NCBI RefSeq assembly: GCF_002926165.1
Contig: NZ_MAGP01000013.1
Coordinates: 1 to 64,000 of the forward strand
Source: Micromonospora chalcea
GTDB taxonomy: Bacteria; Actinomycetota; Actinomycetes; Mycobacteriales; Micromonosporaceae
DNA: 64,000 nucleotides
Direction: 5' to 3'
Positions within the stretch are counted from its first letter, which is position 1. Each line of letters begins with the position of its first letter. Positions 8,287 to 20,639 of this stretch are shown piece by piece. A program made the translations under genes and the position numbers. The notes below the pieces were generated by a model. The model saw only the letters and a program-made list of their open reading frames with translations, had not been told where the DNA came from and searched no databases.

Positions 8287-9645
8287 TCACATGCTGGCGA
8301 TCAGGCGCTCCACCCGCTCGTCGTAGGCCCGGAACGGGTCCTTGCACAGCACCGTGCGCTGCGCCTGGTCGTTCAGCTTCAGGTGCACCCAGTCCACCGT
8401 GAAGTCACGCCGCTTCTCCTGGGCGTGCCGGATGAACTCGCCGCGCAGCCGCGCCCGGGTGGTCTGCGGCGGCGTCTCCTTCGCCTCGAAGATCTCCGGG
8501 TCCGTGGCCACCCGGTCCACCTCGCGGCGACGCTCCAGCAGCCCGTACAGGCCGCGCCCGCGCCGCAGGTCGTGGTACGCCAGATCCATCTGCGCCACCC
8601 GCGGGTGCGACAGCGGCAGGTCGTGCTTGCGCTGGTACCGCTCGATCAGCTTCAGCTTCGTGACCCAGTCGATCTCCCGGGCCACCGGGTCCAGATCGCC
8701 GGTCTCGACCGCGCGCAGCACCCGCCCCCACAGATCGACCACCCGCTTCGCGGTCTGGTCACCGCCCCGGCGCTCCACGAACTCCGTCGCCTTGGCCAGG
8801 TATTCCTGCTGGATCTCCAGCGCCGAGACCTCCTTGCCGGCCGCCAGCCGCACCTTGCGCCGGCCGGTGATGTCGTGCGACACCTCGCGGATCGCCCGGA
8901 TCGGGTTCTCCAGCGTGAGGTCCCGCATCACCACGCCCGCCTCGATCATCCGCAGCACGATGTCGGCGGTGCCGACCTTCAGCAGCGTGGTGACCTCGTT
9001 CATGTTCGAGTCACCGACGATCACGTGCAGCCGGCGGTACCGCTCCGCGTCCGCGTGCGGCTCGTCCCGGGTGTTGATGATCGGCCGGCTGCGGGTGGTC
9101 GCCGACGAGACGCCCTCCCAGATGTGCTCGGCCCGCTGCGACAGGCAGTAGACCGCGCCGCGCGGCGTCTGCAGCACCTTGCCCGCGCCGCAGATCAACT
9201 GCCGGGTGACCAGGAACGGGATGAGCACGTCGGCGAGCCGGCCGAACTCGCCGTGCCGGGACACCAGGTAGTTCTCGTGGCAGCCGTACGAGTTGCCGGC
9301 CGAGTCGGTGTTGTTCTTGAACAGGTAGATCTCACCCGCGATGCCCTCGTCGTGCAGCCGCTTCTCCGCGTCGACGAGCAGCCCCTCCAGGATCCGCTCA
9401 CCGGCCCGGTCGTGCGCCACCAGGTCGGTCACCGAGTCGCACTCCGGCGTCGCGTACTCCGGGTGCGAGCCCACGTCCAGATAGAGGCGGGCGCCGTTGC
9501 GCAGGAACACGTTGCTCGACCGGCCCCACGACACCACCCGCCGGAACAGGTACCGCGCGACCTCGTCGGGGGACAGTCGACGTTGCCCGCGATAGGTGCA
9601 GGTGACGCCGTACTCGGTTTCGAGGCCGAAGATTCGCCGCTCCAT
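8287..9645 (-). CDS. pafA: Pup--protein ligase PafA
   Basis: PafA joins the C-terminal glutamate of Pup to substrate lysines with ATP, marking proteins for the proteasome. The 452-residue length is standard. The N-terminal [10 protein letters not shown] holds the Mg/ATP-binding Glu9. [11 protein letters not shown] carries Asp57, the position of the catalytic base in the M. tuberculosis enzyme. The fold is that of the carboxylate-amine ligases. The gene is downstream of prcA on the same strand, with a hairpin in the gap, so it may be partly uncoupled from the core genes. Confidence 0.98.
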   Translation of the reverse strand: MERRIFGLETEYGVTCTYRGQRRLSPDEVARYLFRRVVSWGRSSNVFLRNGARLYLDVGSHPEYATPECDSVTDLVAHDRAGERILEGLLVDAEKRLHDEGIAGEIYLFKNNTDSAGNSYGCHENYLVSRHGEFGRLADVLIPFLVTRQLICGAGKVLQTPRGAVYCLSQRAEHIWEGVSSATTRSRPIINTRDEPHADAERYRRLHVIVGDSNMNEVTTLLKVGTADIVLRMIEAGVVMRDLTLENPIRAIREVSHDITGRRKVRLAAGKEVSALEIQQEYLAKATEFVERRGGDQTAKRVVDLWGRVLRAVETGDLDPVAREIDWVTKLKLIERYQRKHDLPLSHPRVAQMDLAYHDLRRGRGLYGLLERRREVDRVATDPEIFEAKETPPQTTRARLRGEFIRHAQEKRRDFTVDWVHLKLNDQAQRTVLCKDPFRAYDERVERLIASM

Positions 9646-9749
9646 GATGAGACATTAGCCGCCCGGAGCCTCCGATGGGCATCGCCGACGCTCACCGCTT
9701 GCGATCTCCCCCACGCGGACCGGGAAGCCGGCGGCCTCACGTACGCGAA

Positions 9750-9782
9750 AGACCCCGCCACCGCGGCGCGGCGACGGGGTCT
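9750..9782 (-). terminator. Hairpin after prcA
   Basis: AGACCCCG (9750-9757) pairs with CGGGGTCT (9775-9782), with further GC pairing inside. It lies between the prcA stop and pafA, so it may attenuate transcription into pafA. Confidence 0.55.
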
Positions 9783-9793
9783 GAGCGCAGGTG

Positions 9794-10627
9794 TCACTCG
9801 GCGGGCTTGTCCTCCGCGTTGCCCTCCAGATCGGCCGAGCCCGCCGACGTGGTCGGCTTCTTCGCCTCCTCCGTCGGCACCGTCGGCGTCTTCGCCCGGC
9901 CCGGCGCCGGCGCGGTGTCGGCCTCCGCGTCACCGTCCAGCAGCGCGGTCAGCGCCGCGCCGGTGACCCGCCGGAACGTACGCCCCACCCGGCGTCGGTC
10001 CAGGACCGCCACCTCCAGCTGGTTCGCGGCGATGGTACGGGCCGCCCCGCCCTCGCCGCCGACGCTGCTCAGCGCCTTCATGGCGGCGCGGACCGCCTCC
10101 GACAGCGACATCTCCGGCCGGTGCTCGTTCTTCAGCACCCCGCTGATCGCCTCGGCCTGGCCGCCCATCGCCATCCGGCCCGGCTCGTCGTTCACCGAGC
10201 CGTCGTAGGTCACCCGGTAGAGGGAGTCGTCCTCGGGCGTGGCGCCCACCTCGGCCACGCAGATCTCCACCTCGAACGGCTTCGACTGCTCGGTGAAGAT
10301 CGCGCCCAGCGTCTGCGCGTACGCGTTCGCGAGCGCCAGGCCGGTCACGTCCCGCCGGTCGTAGCTCAGGCCGTTGAGGTCGGCCATCCGCACGCCCGCG
10401 CGGCGCAGGTTCTCGAACTCGTTGTACCGGCCGACGGCGGCGAAGCCGATCCGGTCGTAGATCTCGCTGACCTTGTGCAGCGTGCTGGACAGGTTCTCGG
10501 CGACGAAGAGCACCCCGCCGGCGTAGCTCAGGACCACCGCGCTGCGGCCCCGGGCGATGCCCTTGCGGGCCAGCTCGGAGCGGTCGCGCATGATCTGCTC
10601 GGGCGAGGCGTAGAACTGCATGGCCAC
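9794..10627 (-). CDS. prcA: Proteasome subunit alpha
   Basis: PrcA builds the outer gated rings of the 20S proteasome, onto which the ARC ATPase docks. The 277-residue protein starts [19 protein letters not shown], matching the actinobacterial alpha-subunit N-terminus that forms the gate. The proteasome-fold core follows. The last 45 residues or so are an acidic/Ala/Pro tail that looks disordered, as in other actinobacterial alpha subunits. The gene follows prcB with a 63-bp gap on the same strand. Confidence 0.98.
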   Translation of the reverse strand: MAMQFYASPEQIMRDRSELARKGIARGRSAVVLSYAGGVLFVAENLSSTLHKVSEIYDRIGFAAVGRYNEFENLRRAGVRMADLNGLSYDRRDVTGLALANAYAQTLGAIFTEQSKPFEVEICVAEVGATPEDDSLYRVTYDGSVNDEPGRMAMGGQAEAISGVLKNEHRPEMSLSEAVRAAMKALSSVGGEGGAARTIAANQLEVAVLDRRRVGRTFRRVTGAALTALLDGDAEADTAPAPGRAKTPTVPTEEAKKPTTSAGSADLEGNAEDKPAE

Positions 10628-10690
10628 GGCGGCGGTTCTCCTTCGGACCTGATGGTGCGGGACTGCTGAGTCGGTGGACGGGAAGCGGGA

Positions 10691-11530
10691 TCAGCCGCCG
10701 GGGTTCTCCATCCGGCCGGCCACCACGCTCTCCGCGATCGCCGCCGTCTCGGCGTCGGTGAGCCGGTGCGTGCCCTCGGCGGTCGCGGTCATCACGACCG
10801 GGTAGATCCGCCGGGTCAGGTCCGGACCGCCGGTGGCGGTGTCGTCGTCCGCCGCGTCGTAGAGCGCCTCGACCGCCAGCCGCGTCGCGTCCTCGACCGA
10901 CAGGCCGGTCCGGAACCGCTTCTTCAGCGCCGACTTGGCGAACAGCGAGCCGGAGCCGATCGCGTCGTAGCCGGTCTCCTCGTACGGGCCGCCGGTCACG
11001 TCGAAGCTGAAGATCCGCCCGGCCCGCGCCGGATCGCTCGCCGCCAGGTCGAAACCGGCGAACAGCGGGACCACGGCCAGGCCCTGCATGGCCGCGCCCA
11101 GGTTGCCGCGGATCATCGAGGCGAGCCGGTTGGCCTTGCCGTCGAGCGAGAGCATCGCGCCCTCGATCTTCTCGTAGTGCTCCAGCTCCACCTGGAACAG
11201 TCGCATCAGCTCGATGCCGATGCCCGCGGTGCCCGCGATGCCGACCAGCGAGTACGCGTCGGCCGGGTGCACCTTCTCGATGTCGCGCTGGGCGATCAGG
11301 TTGCCCATCGTGGCGCGCCGGTCGCCGGCCATGACCACGCCACCGGCGGCCGAGATGGCCACGATGGTGGTCGCGTGCGGCGCCATGTCGGCGGCCATGC
11401 CGGGCGGCAGCGGCCGACGGCCGGGCAGCATCTCGGGGGCCACCTTGCTCAGGAACGCTGTGAAGGAGGACGTCCCCGCGTTGGTGAACACATCTGGAAG
11501 ACGCCCGGATGGATCAAAACCCGCTGCCAC
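10691..11530 (-). CDS. prcB: Proteasome subunit beta (proteolytic)
   Basis: PrcB forms the inner catalytic rings. The predicted 279-residue precursor has a propeptide of about 53 residues, then HATTIVAIS. Self-cleavage before the first Thr would expose the N-terminal threonine nucleophile. GDRRAT and the later Gly-rich GSGS segments fit the family. I placed the start at GTG 11530 because it is preceded by GAGAGG and matches the family N-terminus ([14 protein letters not shown]). The open frame upstream lies inside the endonuclease gene. The first 82 bp overlap the 3' end of that gene, so translation may be coupled. Confidence 0.96.
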   Translation of the reverse strand: MAAGFDPSGRLPDVFTNAGTSSFTAFLSKVAPEMLPGRRPLPPGMAADMAPHATTIVAISAAGGVVMAGDRRATMGNLIAQRDIEKVHPADAYSLVGIAGTAGIGIELMRLFQVELEHYEKIEGAMLSLDGKANRLASMIRGNLGAAMQGLAVVPLFAGFDLAASDPARAGRIFSFDVTGGPYEETGYDAIGSGSLFAKSALKKRFRTGLSVEDATRLAVEALYDAADDDTATGGPDLTRRIYPVVMTATAEGTHRLTDAETAAIAESVVAGRMENPGG

Positions 11531-12126
11531 GTGGTTCCTCTCAGGTACGTGATCGCCCTGGCCAGGACTTCGGCGTTGTCCTTGAACTGGCCAAGACCAC
11601 CGTTGCAGTTGAAGCAGAGTATCCCGCGCACCCATCCGGTGCGATGATCGTGGTCCAGATGTTCCGGATCGGGGCGCCGACAGATCGCGCACACGCCGCC
11701 CTGCTCGGTCAGGAGCTCCTGGAACTCCTTCTCCCCGACCCCGTAGCGGCGGCGCAGGTGGTACTCGCGATTGCCACCGTAGAGCCGCTGCTTCGTCTCG
11801 TTACCGCGGGCGATGTGGCACGGCTTGCAGTAGCTGTGCCGACCGCTGGCGTTGGTCGTTCGGGGGAAATCGTCAACGGGCTTGATCTGCTCGCAGTCGG
11901 GGCACCACTTGAGGCCGTCCGCTACCGGCACGGCAGCCCTTCGCTGCGGCGCGATGCCACGTTTCCGGCGACTCGCCTCTGAGCGAGCAGCGGCACACGT
12001 CTTGCAGTAGAACGCCAGCCCGTCTGGACGACGCCGATTACGGTGGAACGCCGACGCGGGAAGCGAGCGGCGGCACTGGGGGCAAAGCTTGTCCGAAGCC
12101 TCCGGCAAATCGGACATAAGCCTCAT
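11449..12126 (-). CDS. Endonuclease VII (HNH-type) family protein within the proteasome operon
   Basis: The 225-residue protein has two zinc-ribbon-like pairs of CxxC motifs (Cys15/18/41/44 and Cys75/78/100/103). A recombination endonuclease VII domain follows: Cys146/149, [12 protein letters not shown] with the catalytic Asp-His, then Cys171/174. T4 endonuclease VII resolves branched DNA, but the substrate here is unknown. Translation probably begins at ATG 12126, which overlaps the pup stop by 4 bp (ATGA). The last 27 or so residues overlap prcB. Endonuclease VII genes beside pup and prcB occur, as far as I recall, in other Micromonosporaceae. Confidence 0.88.
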   Translation of the reverse strand: MRLMSDLPEASDKLCPQCRRSLPASAFHRNRRRPDGLAFYCKTCAAARSEASRRKRGIAPQRRAAVPVADGLKWCPDCEQIKPVDDFPRTTNASGRHSYCKPCHIARGNETKQRLYGGNREYHLRRRYGVGEKEFQELLTEQGGVCAICRRPDPEHLDHDHRTGWVRGILCFNCNGGLGQFKDNAEVLARAITYLRGTTWQRVLIHPGVFQMCSPTRGRPPSQRS

Positions 12127-12329
12127 TGACCCCCCTTCTGCACATATCCCCTCACGAACTCCTCTGCGTTCTCCTCCAGGACGGAGTCGATCTCGTCGAG
12201 CAGGTCGTCGACGTCCTCGGTGATCTCGGCGTGCCGCTCGGCCACCTCGGGGTTCGCCTCCGCGGTGACCTCGTCGACCTCCTCGCGGGACTTGCCGGAC
12301 TGGGTCTGCCCACCCTCTTGGGTCGCCAT
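12123..12329 (-). CDS. pup: Prokaryotic ubiquitin-like protein Pup
   Basis: Pup is the small disordered tag that PafA attaches to proteins. The 68-residue product is acidic and has the conserved helical segment (EDVDDLLDEIDSVLEENAEEFVR) that binds the ARC coiled coil. It ends in GGQ, so the C-terminal Gln must be deamidated to Glu by Dop before ligation. I chose ATG 12329, preceded by GGAGGAGG, over longer open-frame starts. It heads the pup-endonuclease-prcB-prcA transcript. Confidence 0.97.
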   Translation of the reverse strand: MATQEGGQTQSGKSREEVDEVTAEANPEVAERHAEITEDVDDLLDEIDSVLEENAEEFVRGYVQKGGQ

Positions 12330-12381
12330 GGTGGTGCCTCCTCCACGATCGCCTGCGATCAACTTACCTCGCGGGAGCGAC

Positions 12382-12426
12382 GAAAGGCCCGCCGCGCGCC
12401 CGGTTCCGGCACCCGACGGGCCTTCC
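12382..12426 (-). terminator. Hairpin between dop and pup
   Basis: AAGGCCCG (12384-12391) pairs with CGGGCCTT (12417-12424), with GC-rich sequence between. It sits just beyond the dop stop codon, so pup is probably transcribed from its own promoter near 12330-12380. Confidence 0.55.
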
Positions 12427-12436
12427 GGCATCCGGG

Positions 12437-13954
12437 TCACCCGCCGGTGAGCGTCTCCAGCAGATCCTTGGCGCTCTCGCAGCGGTCGAACAGCTCACCG
12501 ACGTGCGCCCGGGTGCCCCGCTCGGGTTCCATCATCGGCACCCGCACCAGCGACTCCCGGCCCACGTCGAAGATGACCGAGTCCCAGCTCGCGGCGACCA
12601 CCTCGGAGGCGTACTGCGCCAGGCAGCGGCCCCGGAAGTAGGCCCGGGTGTCCTCCGGCGGCTCGGTCATCGCGGCGCGAGTCTGCTCGTCGCTGAGCAT
12701 CGTCTTCATCGAGCCACGCTGCACCAGGCGGTGGTAGAGGCCCTTCTCCGGCCGCACGTCGGAGTACTGCAGGTCGACCAGCTGCAGCTTGTGCGAGCCC
12801 CAGCCGAGCTTCTCCCGCTCCCGGTAGCCCTCCAGCAGCCGCAGCTTCGCCACCCAGTCCAGCTCGTCTGCGCACTCGAACGCGTCGCGGCCGAGCCGGT
12901 CCAGCACGCTCTCCCAACGGCGCAGCACGTCGGCGGTCTGCGCGTCCACGTCCTTGCCGTAGCGGTCGTCCACGAAGGAGCTGACCCGTTCCAGGTACGC
13001 CCACTGCACGTCCAGCGCGGTGAGCTTGCGGCCGTCGCGCATCCGCATCAGGTGCTTCAGCGACGGGTCGTGGCTGACCGCGCGCAGCTCCCCCACCGGG
13101 TCGGCGATGCCCAGGTCCGCGCCGAGCGCCTTCTCCTCGATCATGGTGAGGATCAGCGCGGTGGTGCCGACCTTGAGGAACGTGGAGATCTCGGAGAGGT
13201 TGGCGTCGCCGATGATGACGTGCAGCCGGCGGTACTTGTCGGCGTCGGCGTGCGGCTCGTCGCGGGTATTGATGATGGGCCGCTTGAGCGTCGTCTCCAG
13301 CCCCACCTCGACCTCGAAGAAGTCGGCCCGCTGGGAGATCTGGAAACCGGTCTGGCCGCCGTCCTGGCCGATGCCGACCCGCCCGGCGCCGCAGACGATC
13401 TGCCGGGTGACGAAGAACGGCGTCAGGTACGCCACGATGTCGGCGAACGGCGTCTGCCGGCGCATCAGGTAGTTCTCGTGCGCGCCGTAGCTGGCGCCCT
13501 TGTTGTCGGTGTTGTTCTTGTACAGGTGGATCGGCTGGGTGCCCGGGATGGTCGCGGCCCGCCGGGCCGCCTCGGCCATCACCCGCTCCCCCGCCTTGTC
13601 CCACCGGACCACGTCGAGGGGGTTGGTCACCTCGGGCGTGGAGTATTCCGGGTGGGCGTGGTCGACGTAGAGCCGCGCGCCGTTGGTGAGTATGACGTTG
13701 GCGAGGCCGAGGTCCTCGTCGGCGAGCGCCTCGGCCGGGTCGTACGCGGCGCCGGAGTAGGTGAACCCGCGCGCGTCGCGCAGTGGCGACTCCTCCTCGT
13801 AGTCCCAGCGGGCCCGGCCGCCCCGGTTGAGTTCCGGCCGCGCCCCGTAGGCGTTTACCACCTGGGAGGAGGTGACCATCGGGTTGGCTCCGGCCTGACC
13901 GGGCACGGAGATGCCGTACTCGACCTCGGTGCCCATGATCCTTCTGACGCTCAT
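12437..13954 (-). CDS. dop: Pup deamidase/depupylase Dop
   Basis: Dop converts the C-terminal Gln of Pup to Glu and also removes Pup from substrates. The 505-residue protein is a homologue of PafA with the Dop-specific insertion near residues 60-85. It has GTEVEYG (Glu10) and [14 protein letters not shown] with Asp98 at the catalytic position. The start ATG 13954 gives [14 protein letters not shown]. An internal ATG six codons on is also possible. It lies between arc and pup, and hairpins on both sides suggest it is a separate unit. Confidence 0.97.
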   Translation of the reverse strand: MSVRRIMGTEVEYGISVPGQAGANPMVTSSQVVNAYGARPELNRGGRARWDYEEESPLRDARGFTYSGAAYDPAEALADEDLGLANVILTNGARLYVDHAHPEYSTPEVTNPLDVVRWDKAGERVMAEAARRAATIPGTQPIHLYKNNTDNKGASYGAHENYLMRRQTPFADIVAYLTPFFVTRQIVCGAGRVGIGQDGGQTGFQISQRADFFEVEVGLETTLKRPIINTRDEPHADADKYRRLHVIIGDANLSEISTFLKVGTTALILTMIEEKALGADLGIADPVGELRAVSHDPSLKHLMRMRDGRKLTALDVQWAYLERVSSFVDDRYGKDVDAQTADVLRRWESVLDRLGRDAFECADELDWVAKLRLLEGYREREKLGWGSHKLQLVDLQYSDVRPEKGLYHRLVQRGSMKTMLSDEQTRAAMTEPPEDTRAYFRGRCLAQYASEVVAASWDSVIFDVGRESLVRVPMMEPERGTRAHVGELFDRCESAKDLLETLTGG

Positions 13955-14074
13955 CGACCTGCCCGCTCCCGCTCGCCGTCCCGGTCCCCGTCATGTCGAG
14001 CGTAGTCGGCGTGACGCGCCGAGGGGGCGTGGCGGCAGCGCCGGGTCCGGTGTGGCGGCTTCCCTGCGTACGCG

Positions 14075-14108
14075 CGAAGGCCCGTGGCGGGTGCGCCACG
14101 GGCCTTCG
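14075..14108 (-). terminator. Terminator hairpin after arc
   Basis: A 15-bp perfect stem pairs 14075-14089 with 14094-14108 around a GGTG loop. It is placed just after the arc stop codon and before dop. Confidence 0.75.
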
Positions 14109-14121
14109 TCGCAGGGTCGGA

Positions 14122-15903
14122 CTACAGGTACTGGCCGGTGTTGCTGGCGGTCTCGATGGACCGTCCGGCCTCGGCGCCCTTGCCGCCGGAGACGAGCGTG
14201 CGGATGTAGACGATCCGCTCGCCCTTCTTGCCGGAGATGCGGGCCCAGTCGTCGGGGTTGGTGGTGTTGGGCAGGTCCTCGTTCTCCCGGAACTCGTCGA
14301 CGCAGGCGTCGAGCAGGTGCTGCAGGCGCAGCCCCTTGCGGCCGGAGGTGAGGAACTCCTTGATGGCCATCTTCTTGCCCCGGTCGACGATGTTCTGGAT
14401 CATCGCGCCGGAGTTGAAGTCCTTGAAGTAGAGGACTTCCTTGTCGCCGTTGGCGTAGGTGACCTCGAGGAAGCGGTTCTCCTCGGTCTCGGAGTACATC
14501 CGCAGGACCACCGCGTCGATCATCGCCGCGACGGTGGCCTGGGCGTCGCCGCCGTGTTCGGCCAGGTCGTCGGCGTGCAGCGGCAGGCCGGCGAGGATGT
14601 ACTTGGAGAAGATGTCCTTCGCCGCCTCGGCGTCCGGCCGCTCGATCTTGATCTTCACGTCGAGCCGGCCGGGACGCAGGATCGCCGGGTCGATCATGTC
14701 TTCCCGGTTGGAGGCGCCGATGACGATGACGTTCTCCAGGCCCTCCACGCCGTCGATCTCGCTGAGCAACTGCGGGACGATGGTGTTCTCCACGTCCGAG
14801 GAGACGCCGGAGCCGCGGGTGCGGAACACGGAGTCCATCTCGTCGAAGAACACGATCACCGGAGTGCCCTCACCGGCCTTCTCCCGCGCCCGCTGGAAGA
14901 TCAGCCGAATGTGCCGCTCGGTCTCGCCGACGTACTTGTTGAGCAGCTCCGGGCCCTTGATGTTGAGGAAGAAGCTGGTGTGCCGCTCCTTGCCCTCCCG
15001 CTCGGCGATCTTCTTGGCCAGCGAGTTGGCCACCGCCTTGGCGATCAGCGTCTTACCGCAGCCGGGCGGACCGTAGAGCAGGATGCCCTTCGGCGGCCGG
15101 AGCTGGTGCTCACGGAACAGGTCGGAGTGCAGGAAGGGCAGCTCCACCGCGTCGCGGATCTGCTCGATCTGCGCCTGGAGGCCGCCGATGTCCTCGTAGT
15201 TGACGTCGGGCACCTCCTCCAGGACCAGTTCCTCGACCTCGCTCTTCGGGATCCGCTCGTAGGCGTACGCCGAGCGGGGCTCGATCATGAGCGAGTCGCC
15301 GGCCCGGATCGCGCTGCCGATCAGGGTCTCGGCGAGGTGCACGATCCGCTCCTCGTCGGAGTGCGACACCACGAGCGCCCGGTCACCCGGCGCGCCGTCC
15401 GGGCCCGCCAGGATCTCCTTGAGCATCACGACCTCGCCGACCCGCTCGAAACCGAACGCGTCGACGATGTTGAGCGCGTCGTTGAGCAGGACCTCCTGGC
15501 CACGGCGCAGCTCGTCGGCCTCCAGCGACGGCGAGACCGCCACCCGGAGCTTGCGCCCGCCGGTGAACACGTCCACCGTGCCGTCGTCGTGCTTGGCCAG
15601 GAAGACGCCGTAGCCACTCGGTGGCTGGGCGAGCCGGTCGATCTCCTCCTTGAGCGTCACGATCTGCGCGCGAGCCTCCTTGAGGGTGCTCACGAGCCGT
15701 TCGTTGTTCTCGGTCAGCCGCGCCAACTGGGCCTGGGTGGCCGCCAGCCGCTCTTCGAGCTGCCGGACGTGTCGAGGGCTTTCGGTCAACTTGCGCCGCA
15801 CCAGAGCGAGTTCCTCTTGCAGGAACGCGACCTGCGTGGAGAGATCGTGGGCTTCCTTTTCCCACCGTGCGGCGCGCGAGTCCGCGTCGTCGCTGCGTGC
15901 CAC
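14122..15903 (-). CDS. arc: Proteasome-associated AAA+ ATPase ARC/Mpa
   Basis: ARC (Mpa in mycobacteria) is the hexameric unfoldase that recruits pupylated proteins and threads them into the 20S core. The 593-residue protein has an N-terminal coiled coil (about residues 20-80), two OB-type domains, then an AAA+ domain with Walker A GPPGCGKT at 278-285 and Walker [10 protein letters not shown]. It ends in GQYL, the C-terminal motif with a penultimate Tyr that docks into the alpha ring. I chose GTG 15903 because of GGAGG upstream and the family N-terminus. A longer open frame upstream reads through the ferredoxin gene antisense. Confidence 0.97.
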   Translation of the reverse strand: MARSDDADSRAARWEKEAHDLSTQVAFLQEELALVRRKLTESPRHVRQLEERLAATQAQLARLTENNERLVSTLKEARAQIVTLKEEIDRLAQPPSGYGVFLAKHDDGTVDVFTGGRKLRVAVSPSLEADELRRGQEVLLNDALNIVDAFGFERVGEVVMLKEILAGPDGAPGDRALVVSHSDEERIVHLAETLIGSAIRAGDSLMIEPRSAYAYERIPKSEVEELVLEEVPDVNYEDIGGLQAQIEQIRDAVELPFLHSDLFREHQLRPPKGILLYGPPGCGKTLIAKAVANSLAKKIAEREGKERHTSFFLNIKGPELLNKYVGETERHIRLIFQRAREKAGEGTPVIVFFDEMDSVFRTRGSGVSSDVENTIVPQLLSEIDGVEGLENVIVIGASNREDMIDPAILRPGRLDVKIKIERPDAEAAKDIFSKYILAGLPLHADDLAEHGGDAQATVAAMIDAVVLRMYSETEENRFLEVTYANGDKEVLYFKDFNSGAMIQNIVDRGKKMAIKEFLTSGRKGLRLQHLLDACVDEFRENEDLPNTTNPDDWARISGKKGERIVYIRTLVSGGKGAEAGRSIETASNTGQYL

Positions 15904-16080
15904 GTCCCACCTCCCCGGGGGGCTTGAACGTTCTGACCTAACACTAGCCGCTATGAGCCCGATTCGGTCCACAGCAACGCGCTCGTCACCGAAGCTTGAT
16001 CGCGAAGGGCTGGTCGCGGGGTGGGTACGGGCGTTCGGGTACCGTCGGAGCGTGGGACGGGAGAACATGGGGGGTGCTTC

Positions 16081-16374
16081 GTGACCGACGTCGCGACCGA
16101 CCAGTTGCAGGTCTGGGTCGACCAGGACCTCTGCACCGGTGACGGGCTCTGCGTGCAGTACGCGCCGGAGGTCTTCGAGTTCGACGTCGACGGCCTGGCG
16201 TACGTCAAGGGCCCCGACGGCGAACTGCGGCAGGCCCCCGGCGCCCGGGTGGACGTGCCGGAGCACCTGCGCCTCGAGGTGATCGACTCGGCGAAGGAGT
16301 GCCCGGGCGAGTGCATCCACGTCGTGCGCGGCAGCGACGGCGTCGAGGTGGCCGGCCCGGAGGCCGACGACTGA
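16081..16374 (+). CDS. Small ferredoxin, divergent from arc
   Basis: The 97-residue protein is a short ferredoxin of the [3Fe-4S]/single-cluster type used as an electron donor. It has CTGDGLC (Cys-x5-Cys) near the N-terminus and CPGEC near the C-terminus, with [12 protein letters not shown] typical of the P450-associated ferredoxins. The start is GTG 16081 after a GGGGGG stretch. It is divergent from arc across a 177-bp gap that must hold both promoters. A ferredoxin beside arc is common in actinomycetes, but a role in proteolysis is not shown. Confidence 0.88.
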   Translation: MTDVATDQLQVWVDQDLCTGDGLCVQYAPEVFEFDVDGLAYVKGPDGELRQAPGARVDVPEHLRLEVIDSAKECPGECIHVVRGSDGVEVAGPEADD

Positions 16375-16390
16375 GGCCCGGACAGCTGCA

Positions 16391-16425
16391 CGACGGGCCG
16401 GGGACCACACGTCCCCGGCCCGTCG
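16391..16425. terminator. Bidirectional terminator
   Basis: A 15-bp perfect stem pairs 16391-16405 with 16411-16425 around a 5-nt loop. It lies between the convergent ends of the ferredoxin gene and the next hypothetical gene. Confidence 0.8.
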
Positions 16426-16435
16426 TTCGTCCGCC

Positions 16436-17008
16436 TCAGAGCAGGGGCCGGCCGACCACCGAGGCGACCAGCCGGGCGAACTCCTCCAGCCGGGCGATCT
16501 GCCCCGCCCCGCCGTCGTCGAGGGTCTTGCCGAAACGCAGCGCGTCGTGCCGGGGCGCGCCCGCCACCTCGTCGCTGGGCGGCGCCTCGTCCAGGGAGCT
16601 GAGCAGCAGGTACACGTCGATGCTGTCGACCCGTACGGTGCCGTTCTCGGCCCGCATGAGCCGCCGCCGGCAGCCGACCTCGGTGACGGTGGACAGCGGC
16701 ACCACCCGCAGCGACGAGGTCATCGCGCCGGGCGGCCCCTCCCCCGGTGGCACGTCCTCGCCGTGCCAGAGCACCAGCCGGCTGCCGTCGCAGACGACGA
16801 CCTCCTGCCACACGCCGTTCACCTCGTTGACGAACCGTTCCAGCGTGAAGCCGAGCACGGAGGCGCCGCGCAGCACGCCGTCGAGCGCCTCCAGCGCGAT
16901 GTCCGGGTCGCGCAGGTACGCGCGGGCGGCCGACTCCAGGTCGGTGTAGGGCGACCAGTCCGGGAAGACGGCGGGCAGGTCACCGTTGCCGTAGCCGGGG
17001 TTGCTCAC
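16436..17008 (-). CDS. Conserved hypothetical protein
   Basis: A 190-residue soluble protein I do not recognise. It begins [18 protein letters not shown] and has a mixed alpha/beta composition with no membrane segment. The C-terminal helix resembles a packing helix rather than a catalytic motif. I chose GTG 17008, preceded by GGGAGG, over an ATG 12 codons upstream. It is downstream of trmI on the same strand after a gap of about 175 bp. Confidence 0.75.
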   Translation of the reverse strand: MSNPGYGNGDLPAVFPDWSPYTDLESAARAYLRDPDIALEALDGVLRGASVLGFTLERFVNEVNGVWQEVVVCDGSRLVLWHGEDVPPGEGPPGAMTSSLRVVPLSTVTEVGCRRRLMRAENGTVRVDSIDVYLLLSSLDEAPPSDEVAGAPRHDALRFGKTLDDGGAGQIARLEEFARLVASVVGRPLL

Positions 17009-17183
17009 GCCGCCTCCCACCGGGCCGCGCCGCCGTGCTGCCACCGGTCCAGGTCACCGGCACGGGCGCGCCGCCCGACGCGCGCCCCGATCCGCTCGCT
17101 CATGCCACCGTCTCCACCCGCTCAGGTGTCGTGCCCACCGGCACACATGATCCGCCCGTACGCGCGCGCCCGCGCGTCGGGGG

Positions 17184-19277
<2,094 letters not shown>

Positions 19278-19385
19278 CTACGTGAGCGTGCGCGGCGGGC
19301 CGCCGCGGTCACTGAGAGGGAGATCCGATCATGCTCCGGTGCGGCGACGGTGGCGGTGTCACAGGCGTGGCCTAACCTTCCGGGC

Positions 19386-20300
19386 ATGACGGCGGAACCG
19401 ATGATCGACAGCCACGGCGACCAGACGGCACCGGCGCCGGTCACGGTGCGGGCGTCGCTGTCGCCGTCCCGGGCGGCCGACTTCAAGACCTGCCCGCTGC
19501 TCTACCGGTTCCGCAGCATCGACCGGCTGCCCGAGCGGCCGACTGTCGAGCAGGCCCGGGGCACGCTCGTGCACGCCGTGCTGGAGCGGCTGTTCGACCT
19601 TCCGGCCGCCGCGCGCACCCCGGAGTCGGCCGGTGATCTGGTCGCGCCGCAGTGGGACCGGCTGGTCACCGAGGAGCCGGAGCTGGCCTCGCTGTTCGCC
19701 GACGGCGACACCGCCGGTCCGCAGGAGTTCCTCCGGTCGGCGACGGCGCTGCTGGACGGCTACTTCGCGGTGGAGGACCCGCGCCGGCTGGAGCCGGCCG
19801 AGCGCGAGGCGCTGATCTCCGCGGTGGTGGACGACGAGCTGCTCATCCGGGGTTATCTCGACCGGCTCGACGTGGCGCCCGACGGCGCGCTGCGAGTGGT
19901 CGACTACAAGACCGGCGGCGCGCCGCGCGAGGCGTTCGAGGCGCGGGCGCTGTTCCAGCTCAAGTTCTACGCCCTGGTGCTGTGGCGCACCCGGGGCGTG
20001 GTGCCGCGGGTGCTGCGCCTGCTCTACCTCAAGGACGCCGAGGTCTGCGACTACGCCCCCGACGCCGACGAGCTGGTGCGCTTCGAGCGCACAGTGGTGG
20101 CGCTGTGGCGGGCGATCGAGCAGGCCACCGCCCGGCAGGACTTCCGGCCCCGCCCGAGCCGCCTGTGCGACTGGTGCAGCCACCAGGCGCTGTGCCCGAG
20201 CTACGGCGGCACGCCGCCGCCGTTCCCGGTGGCCGCCGCCGCGCCCGACCCGCTGGTGGACGCCCGCTCCCGCCCGGTGGCGCCCGGCGCCGACGAGTAA
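19386..20300 (+). CDS. RecB-family (PD-(D/E)XK) exonuclease with Fe-S cysteines
   Basis: A 304-residue nuclease of the PD-(D/E)XK/Cas4-AddB type. Core motifs are RGTLVHAVLERLF (about 58-70), Asp159/162 in GYLDRLD and VVDYKTGG with Asp173 and Lys175. Cys36 plus Cys261, Cys264 and Cys270 match the four-cysteine iron-sulfur staple of AddB/Cas4 nucleases. No CRISPR array or helicase partner is nearby. Stand-alone actinobacterial RecB-like nucleases of this size are common. It is transcribed divergently from the M50 protease gene. Confidence 0.92.
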   Translation: MTAEPMIDSHGDQTAPAPVTVRASLSPSRAADFKTCPLLYRFRSIDRLPERPTVEQARGTLVHAVLERLFDLPAAARTPESAGDLVAPQWDRLVTEEPELASLFADGDTAGPQEFLRSATALLDGYFAVEDPRRLEPAEREALISAVVDDELLIRGYLDRLDVAPDGALRVVDYKTGGAPREAFEARALFQLKFYALVLWRTRGVVPRVLRLLYLKDAEVCDYAPDADELVRFERTVVALWRAIEQATARQDFRPRPSRLCDWCSHQALCPSYGGTPPPFPVAAAAPDPLVDARSRPVAPGADE

Positions 20301-20639
20301 CCTCCGGCCCCAGCCGTCGAGTATTCGGCGCTGGCCGGAGGGCGCCCGGGCTGACGCCTGGCCGGACCGCCCCGGACCGGCGGGCCATTCCGCGCATGAC
20401 CGGCGCGCAGACCGCCCGCTATCCCGCGCGGACCCGGCGCGCAGAGCGCCTGCGATCCCGCGCGGGCCTGAGCGCGCGGAGCCCGGCCAACCTGCGGGAT
20501 CGGGGCGGCCTGATCGGCGACCGCGCGACCGGTGACCTCTACGGTGGTTACCGCGGCCCGGCTCACGCCGGGCGGATCGCGCGCGTGCCGGCGCCGACGG
20601 GTCCCGGCCGGACCGCCGCCCGGACGACGAGGGGGACGC
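20301..20639. other. Intergenic region with direct repeats, upstream of the response regulator
   Basis: These 339 bp hold no supportable gene. They contain the two 31-bp direct repeats listed separately and an alternating GC-rich tract. The promoter of the response-regulator gene must lie here. Confidence 0.7.
20401..20465. repeat. Two 31-bp imperfect direct repeats
   Basis: Unit 1 is 20401-20431 and unit 2 is 20435-20465, identical at 28 of 31 positions and separated by 3 bp, so the period is 34 bp. Each carries CGGCGCGCAGA and ATCCCGCGCGG. They lie 175-240 bp upstream of the response-regulator start and could be paired binding sites or the remains of a local duplication. Confidence 0.7.

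Noticed and set aside
19386..20300. RecB-like nuclease as a Cas4 protein
   Set aside because: The four cysteines and the nuclease motifs fit Cas4/AddB in general, but there is no CRISPR array or other cas gene in the window.
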